Assembly: GCA_963698995.1 (NCBI GenBank)
Contig: CAVOTD010000053.1
Location: 19,752 to 83,751, forward strand
DNA length: 64,000 bases
Direction: 5' to 3'
Source: AP-15 sp963698995
GTDB taxonomy: Bacteria; Pseudomonadota; Alphaproteobacteria; ATCC43930; CGMCC-115725
This document shows, piece after piece, positions 59,652 to 64,000 of the stretch. Within the stretch, counting starts at the first letter, position 1; the number at the start of each line of letters is the position of its first letter. Below the pieces are notes generated by a model. It ran no database searches. It had not been told where the DNA came from and saw only the letters and a list, made by a program, of their open reading frames with translations. A program made the translations under genes and the position numbers.

Positions 59652-60701
59652 TCAGACGGCATGGATTTCGTTCGCCCAGACGCGGCGAATTATTGCCAGG
59701 CGAGGCGGCGGATCGGCCAGCAGCGACCGCGCGACGCGGCGCACCGTGTCTTTGTCCTGCTCCGCGGTCAGATATTCGACCGGCGACTTGCCGTCGATCC
59801 GCGCGAGAAAGAGGCCCGGCAGCAGATGCGCGGCGCGGCGGTCGATCGCCTCCCGCGGCTCCCAATCGACCCCGCCCAGATAGGTTTCGGCCAGGCTGTC
59901 GAAAGCGGTTATCAGTCTCCCGGCTGCTTGGGGTACCCAGAGACATTTGAGGAGCAGATGATTGAGGCAAAAGGCGAGATCGAAAGCCGGGTCGCCGAAC
60001 CAGGCGCATTCGGCATCGATGAAAACCGGGCCGTCCGGCCCGACGAGAATGTTCTTCGGGCTGACATCGCCATGGACGACTGTGATTTTGTTGTGGGCAG
60101 TCGTTTCGGCGAGCTTCTGCAGCGCCGCCGCACGATCGGGATGCGCCCGCGCCGTGGCCAGCAGGTAGGGTTCGAGACGGATCGCCTGGAAGATCTCGTC
60201 GGTCGCGAATTCTTCGGCCGCCGCACCAGATCCGGCAAACCTGTGGTGAATGGACGCCAAGCGCCGGCCGGTTTCGGCGGCGACGGCCGGGATCACACGG
60301 CCGCGCTGCAGCTGACCCTTCCACCCCTCAAAGAGTTGCGGCGGCAGGTAGTCCATCGCGAACATTCCGGCTTCGGCATCCTCGGCCAGCAATGCCGGGA
60401 CAGCTTGCGGCATGAAATCCGCGACTGCCTTGATCCAGGCCGCCTCCTTGGTGTTACGCTCAATCGGGGCTCGCCACTCGGCGGTGACCCGCAACTGAGG
60501 CAAGGCGCGTTTGACGCAGAATGCCCTGCCGGCGGCATGCGCCAGCCAGATATCCGAGGAAACTCCGCCTGGCAGACGTTCGAACCCCACGACCGCGCCT
60601 CGCGGAGCCAATCCGGAGCGCGCAACAAAATCGATGATTGCCGTATCGGGGCGATCCTCGCCAGGCCGGCCTTTGTTTGTTCGCACGGCTGCGGTTTCCA
60701 T
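59652..60701 (-). CDS. Aminoglycoside-phosphotransferase-fold small-molecule kinase
   Basis: 349 residues. Brenner motif VHGDVSPKNILV with H210, D212 and N217; metal Asp229 in VFIDAECAWFGDPAFDLAF; nucleotide Lys64 in AFCVKRAL. The APH superfamily includes methylthioribose, homoserine and choline kinases. It is the promoter-proximal gene of the run, 12 bases from the enolase paralogue, which suggests it phosphorylates the pathway substrate. ATG 60701. Confidence 0.88.
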   Translation of the reverse strand: METAAVRTNKGRPGEDRPDTAIIDFVARSGLAPRGAVVGFERLPGGVSSDIWLAHAAGRAFCVKRALPQLRVTAEWRAPIERNTKEAAWIKAVADFMPQAVPALLAEDAEAGMFAMDYLPPQLFEGWKGQLQRGRVIPAVAAETGRRLASIHHRFAGSGAAAEEFATDEIFQAIRLEPYLLATARAHPDRAAALQKLAETTAHNKITVVHGDVSPKNILVGPDGPVFIDAECAWFGDPAFDLAFCLNHLLLKCLWVPQAAGRLITAFDSLAETYLGGVDWEPREAIDRRAAHLLPGLFLARIDGKSPVEYLTAEQDKDTVRRVARSLLADPPPRLAIIRRVWANEIHAV

Positions 60702-61040
60702 CCTCGTTCATCCTGGATCGAGAGCCACCTACCCCAATCTATCCGTTATCGGCATTGACGATTATAAGCCGCTCGACGGCTCGTCGATGGGACCGGGCTC
60801 GTCTAATCTGACGCTCGATACCCTGCGCCGCTGGCGGTTAGGATGGACAGCGGCCATTGGGATCGAGCCACAGACCCACATCTCGCGCCATGAACGGACG
60901 ATTGGGGCGACACTGAAGGTCCGGCGCATTCGTATGCGGCCGAGGAGTTCATGCAGTGAGACGGGATCGCCTGCGGAGGAAACGGGGCTTCGAATCCTGA
61001 CTCCCTTTCAAGAGAGGAGGAGGGCGACTGTGGCGGTCTC
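60702..61040. other. 339-bp gap between kinase and Mpg genes, no clear feature
   Basis: Both flanking genes are on the minus strand. Short open frames here have no family likeness. The gap should contain the promoter of the kinase operon (just right of 60701), but I cannot pick convincing -35/-10 boxes. A T-arm-like GCTTCGAATCC at about 60986 does not build a tRNA. Confidence 0.5.
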
Positions 61041-61676
61041 TTATTCCTTGAGCGATCTTGGACCGCTGACGAACGGACTGTCCCGAAGATAAAATCGCAG
61101 GAGGCGGTTCGCATCCCGCGAAATGCCGATCCTAATGCTCTGCCCGATTTCGCCGGGTTCGTGGTCACCGCGTCCGAGCCATAGAGGGCCTTCTCGGCAA
61201 AGATCGAGCCCATCGAGCCAACGATCAACCCGCAACGCCGCGGTGAGCCTTCCTGGTCCTCGCGCCAAGTCGCGCAAGCGCTCGATGCCGCGATTTAGCC
61301 GCATGATCGGGATGCCTTCGAGCGGCTCGAGCGCCCTGATCAGGACGCCGGCTCCGATCCCGGGCATCTCGCTCGAGACATTCAGCATGTATGAGCTGCC
61401 GTAGGCGAGATAAATATAGGCGTGCCCACGCTCGAGAAACAGCGAACGATTACGCCGGGTCATCCCCCGGTAGGCGTGCCCGGCGGCGTCGCCGACGACA
61501 TACGCCTCGGTCTCGACAATACGACCGCTGGCGACGCCTTCAGGCAACTCCCGCACCAATACCTTGCCAATGAGATAGCGGGCGAGAGAGACCGTATCGA
61601 TCGGCAGCTCCGAGCGAGCGAGCGGCAGATGGCCATCCTTACGGCGGCCAGGTTTCAGGGCATCCGCTCGACCCAT
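61041..61676 (-). CDS. mpg: 3-methyladenine DNA glycosylase, Mpg/AAG family
   Basis: 211 residues, single-domain AAG fold. VETEAYVVGDAAGHAYRGMT holds the catalytic Glu and the conserved Tyr/Arg segment; YIYLAYGSSYMLNVSSE and ARGPGRLTAAL are diagnostic. Excises alkylated purines and hypoxanthine. The start overlaps the end of the next-upstream SnoaL-like gene by 22 bases, implying coupling or a slightly later true start. Confidence 0.92.
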   Translation of the reverse strand: MGRADALKPGRRKDGHLPLARSELPIDTVSLARYLIGKVLVRELPEGVASGRIVETEAYVVGDAAGHAYRGMTRRNRSLFLERGHAYIYLAYGSSYMLNVSSEMPGIGAGVLIRALEPLEGIPIMRLNRGIERLRDLARGPGRLTAALRVDRWLDGLDLCREGPLWLGRGDHEPGEIGQSIRIGISRDANRLLRFYLRDSPFVSGPRSLKE

Positions 61677-62035
61677 TGCGCGCGCGAAGGCCCCGGCTCG
61701 AACGGATCGCCGAAATACTGGGTCTCGCGGGCCACCTTCCCATCGAGGAACTCCATGATGCTCACGGTGTAAGACGGCCGCCCGTCATAGGTTAGGACAT
61801 ATTCAGTGACCCAGAGGTCGCCCGCGCCGATTATCCGCCGCACTGTGAAGCGTTTCCGGTTCGGCTGCGCGGCGCGAGACGACTGAATCTTCCGCCGCCC
61901 GCGGATGCGCTCGCCCGATTGCGGATATTCGAGCACCGCGTCCTCTCGGTAAATCTGGTGCTCCGCCTCGAAGTCGTTCGCATCGGAGGCGGCCCAGTGG
62001 CGATCCAGAGCCGCTCGAATCTCTCGGTCTTCCAT
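61655..62035 (-). CDS. SnoaL-like / NTF2-fold protein
   Basis: 126 residues. The pattern ALDRHWAASDANDFEAEHQI with YREDAVLEYPQSGERIRG, and WVTEYVLTYDGRPSYTVSIM, matches the NTF2-like SnoaL polyketide-cyclase/DUF4440 fold used for small-ligand binding or isomerisation. Role unknown; translated with mpg. Confidence 0.82.
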   Translation of the reverse strand: MEDREIRAALDRHWAASDANDFEAEHQIYREDAVLEYPQSGERIRGRRKIQSSRAAQPNRKRFTVRRIIGAGDLWVTEYVLTYDGRPSYTVSIMEFLDGKVARETQYFGDPFEPGPSRAQWVERMP

Positions 62036-62385
62036 ATCAAATCTCCTTGACCATCGCCGTCGATGTTGAGCCGTCGTACCATGCGCTGGCCTGGAACAGG
62101 CCTTCCAGATGGGGCAGGAGGGCCATTCCCAGCGCGAAGGCTGAGTGGCCGAGAAGGGTGGTTTTCTGCCGGTCCGCTTCCGAGCCAGGACACCCGGAAG
62201 TCAGACATTCGCTTGATAGGCTTGGGGCCAATCACGGACATTGCGCGGTCTCGATGACATTTTCTAGTCGGAAAGAGCGCGTTTGTGCGGCAGGCGCAGC
62301 GCATGTTCGCATGACCGAAAAATCATGGTCTGGAAAACGCAGGCTCTATGTGCCACGGTGAGACAGAAACAATCGGAGGTATGTC
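62036..62385. other. 350-bp gap, no convincing gene
   Basis: Short frames on both strands (for example one reading SVIGPKPIKRMSDFR on the minus strand) resemble the repeated, probably non-coding ORFs common in Rhizobiales intergenic DNA. It should hold the promoters of the CmcJ-type gene and of the SnoaL/mpg pair. No clear -35/-10 pair is seen. Confidence 0.4.
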
Positions 62386-63666
62386 ATGAGCCAGCTCGAG
62401 GTCGCCGACAACACCGTTACGGCGGAGACGCAGAGAGCGTCGTCGGCCTATGTGCCGCCGCTGCAGCGCACGGAAGGGCAGCCGCCGCCGATCGCGGCGC
62501 ATGGCGGTCTGTCCTACATGTCGCTCGACCGGGACGGCGACGCGGGAACCGCCGCGGCGCTCCAGGATGCGCTCGCGGAGATCGCCGAGGGCGAGGGCCA
62601 GCGCGTTATCGACATGGTCGCCAAGGCTCCGCCGGGCCCGATCAAGACCAAATGGGGCCTCGGGTTTCGCGACTACGACGAGTGTTTGAAGTACATCCGC
62701 GAGTCGAACAGCATCAAAGCCCCGCCGGGCGGGGTGGCGCTGCCGCTGCCCTATACGGTCTACGAGCGGCCGACCTACTCGGTGGTGCCGTCCAACGCCG
62801 TCTGGCGGGACCCGGCGCGCGCCGACATCGCAGCGATCCTGCGCAAGAGTGAGCAGGGCAACCGGCGGCGGGACCTTTATTTCCCGCAGGTGCTGCGCGA
62901 TGCGCGGCGCATCGGGGAGTACTATCCGGGCCTCTCGCCGAACAGCCCCGAATGCATGGACCGGCTCGGCGTGTCGCTGGCGCACCTCGAGTCCAAATGC
63001 ACGAACATCTACGATGCGGCGGAGGTGGAGCGCGTGTTCTACCCCGAGATCGAGAAGCTGCTCCTCGAGTTCTTCCCGGATGCGACCGATGCGCTGGTGT
63101 ACAACCACGACGTTTTCGACAAGGACTACACGGGCGACCGCACCGAAGACCAGGACGGCAACAACCCGGGTGTGAACGCCAATTACGCCAACCTGGTGCA
63201 CAACGACCTGAACGACAACAGTGGCCGCGTGCGTTGCCGCGAGCTGCTCACCCGGAACCTGCGGAACTTCGGGCGCACGCAGCACTACACCGAGGAAGCG
63301 GCCGACGCGAAGATGTCGCGGCGGTTCATGTCGATCAACCTCGCCAAGCCGATAGAGACGGTCGAGCAGTTTCCCTTCGTGCTCTGCGCCTGGCCCTCCT
63401 TCGCCGACCAACCCTACATCAACAACTACCGGATCTACGACGACCGCGTCGGCGAGACCACCCGCTTCACCTACCGTCCCGACCATGAGTGGTACTGGTT
63501 TCCCCAACAGAAGCCCACCGAGGTCTCGATGCTCAAATGCTATGACTCGGTGACCGACGGCTCCGTCTCGCGCTGGTCTTTCCATACCGCCTGTGTCGAC
63601 CCGACCGCGACCGCCGACGCGCGATGCCGCAAGAACGTGGTGGTCCGGTCCTTTGTCTTCTTCTAG
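62386..63666 (+). CDS. CmcJ/NvfI-family oxidoreductase
   Basis: 426 residues. Family landmarks: ALVYNHDVFDKDYTG, ANYANLVHNDLNDNSGR, FMSINLAKPIETVEQFPFVL and the end RWSFHTACVDP. Relatives include CmcJ of cephamycin 7-methoxylation and fungal AsaB/NvfI-type enzymes, usually about 280-320 residues; this one has an extra N-terminal region of about 100. ATG 62386 has ATCGGAGG upstream. Likely a non-heme hydroxylase/desaturase of a small molecule; substrate unknown. Confidence 0.82.
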   Translation: MSQLEVADNTVTAETQRASSAYVPPLQRTEGQPPPIAAHGGLSYMSLDRDGDAGTAAALQDALAEIAEGEGQRVIDMVAKAPPGPIKTKWGLGFRDYDECLKYIRESNSIKAPPGGVALPLPYTVYERPTYSVVPSNAVWRDPARADIAAILRKSEQGNRRRDLYFPQVLRDARRIGEYYPGLSPNSPECMDRLGVSLAHLESKCTNIYDAAEVERVFYPEIEKLLLEFFPDATDALVYNHDVFDKDYTGDRTEDQDGNNPGVNANYANLVHNDLNDNSGRVRCRELLTRNLRNFGRTQHYTEEAADAKMSRRFMSINLAKPIETVEQFPFVLCAWPSFADQPYINNYRIYDDRVGETTRFTYRPDHEWYWFPQQKPTEVSMLKCYDSVTDGSVSRWSFHTACVDPTATADARCRKNVVVRSFVFF

Positions 63667-63802
63667 GAAGACAGGAAGAGGCCGCGGGCAGAGGAAGCCG
63701 ACATCGGCGTCGTGATACTTGACTTGACGATCGCGTGACCACTGAGGGTGCCAAGCCGCGGGCGAAGGGCCTCCGGGGAGGGTGATCGCCGACTTAGGGG
63801 TC

Positions 63803-63952
63803 GAGGCCGTGTGAAAAGTCTTCACCCTGACGAAAATGAGCAATCCTATTGCTCTTAGGATAGTGTGTCTGAAGTCTTCGCCATGCCACGGCAACGTGCG
63901 GCGACAGTAAATTGCCCAATGATTGGCGGCGATCGTCTTTTCACACGGCCTC
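63803..63952. mobile_element. 150-bp miniature inverted-repeat element (MITE-like)
   Basis: GAGGCCGTGTGAAAAG (63803-63818) is repeated in inverse at 63937-63952, with the next two bases also 1/2 matched (17 of 18). GGTC flanks both sides (63799-63802 and 63953-63956) as a possible 4-bp target duplication. The interior is non-coding. The ends resemble those of IS5-type elements. The remaining tail to 64000 contains only a GGGTGAGGG-type GC repeat. Confidence 0.7.
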
Positions 63953-64000
63953 GGTCGAACCTCCCCGTTCCGGGGTGAGGGTGGGAAGGTCTGGAATCGT

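Noticed and set aside
60975..61010. Possible tRNA-Ser fragment (GCTTCGAATCC)
   Set aside because: The T-arm stem does not pair, and no acceptor, D or anticodon arm can be built around it.
62323..63894. 523-codon minus-strand frame antisense to the CmcJ-type gene
   Set aside because: No recognisable domain; the plus strand has a family-matching protein with a good ribosome-binding site.

Overview
The window is GC-rich DNA from an alphaproteobacterium, most likely of the Rhodospirillales/Hyphomicrobiales type. The evidence is the gene order rpoB-rpoC-rpsL-rpsG-fusA-tuf-S10-spc-secY-adk-rpsM-rpsK-rpoA-rplQ with no rpmJ or rpsD in the run, a TTG-started rpoA, a 101-residue zinc-free S14, and palindromic intergenic repeats of a kind common in that class. 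No rRNA, tRNA or CRISPR array was found.

Layout. 1-25.7 kb is one unbroken block of transcription and translation genes, all on the plus strand, with a strong internal promoter before rpsM. 25.9-26.5 kb is a 0.6-kb transposable-element-like insertion with inverted ends and a 9-bp target duplication. 26.5-31.9 kb is a catabolic cluster of three amidohydrolase/decarboxylase-family proteins, a small coiled-coil membrane protein and a Rieske oxygenase. 31.8-39.0 kb is mixed: a MATE exporter, an alpha/beta hydrolase, a tautomerase divergent from a MocR-type regulator, a DUF1127 gene and a WYL-domain regulator with a palindromic operator. 39.0-48.3 kb is an accessory island, locally AT-richer. It holds recombinases and recombinase relics, a HigBA toxin-antitoxin pair, two copies (one decayed) of a DUF5681 gene pair, an OLD-family nuclease gene broken by an IS3-family element, and a membrane-protein gene broken by an IS1595-family element. 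Both insertions are exact: removing the element and one target-site copy restores the frame. 48.3-52.5 kb carries a hydantoinase/N-carbamoylase pair divergent from a gamma-glutamyltransferase-like enzyme. 52.5-62.0 kb holds an Xre regulator, three unrelated DNA glycosylases (a UdgX-like enzyme, an HhH-GPD protein and an Mpg-type enzyme), an O-acetylhomoserine sulfhydrylase, and a four-gene minus-strand run of small-molecule kinase, divergent enolase paralogue, D-2-hydroxyacid dehydrogenase and solute-binding protein. 62.4-63.7 kb encodes a CmcJ/NvfI-type oxidoreductase, followed by a 150-bp miniature inverted-repeat element.

By my count about 17 single-base frameshifts break otherwise conserved genes, including rpoB, rplB, rpsN and rplR, which a living cell cannot lose. 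About 14 are one-base insertions, often in short homopolymers. The simplest reading is uncorrected long-read sequence error, so those genes are annotated as CDS with the shift position given. The two IS-split genes are treated as genuinely broken.

Best candidates for undescribed biology: the kinase/enolase-paralogue/dehydrogenase operon, whose enolase keeps the metal ligands but has lost the catalytic His; the cargo-bearing 0.6-kb element; the UdgX-type glycosylase; the IS-interrupted OLD nuclease next to a HigBA module whose promoter implies a leaderless toxin mRNA; and several small genes of 37-48 residues.
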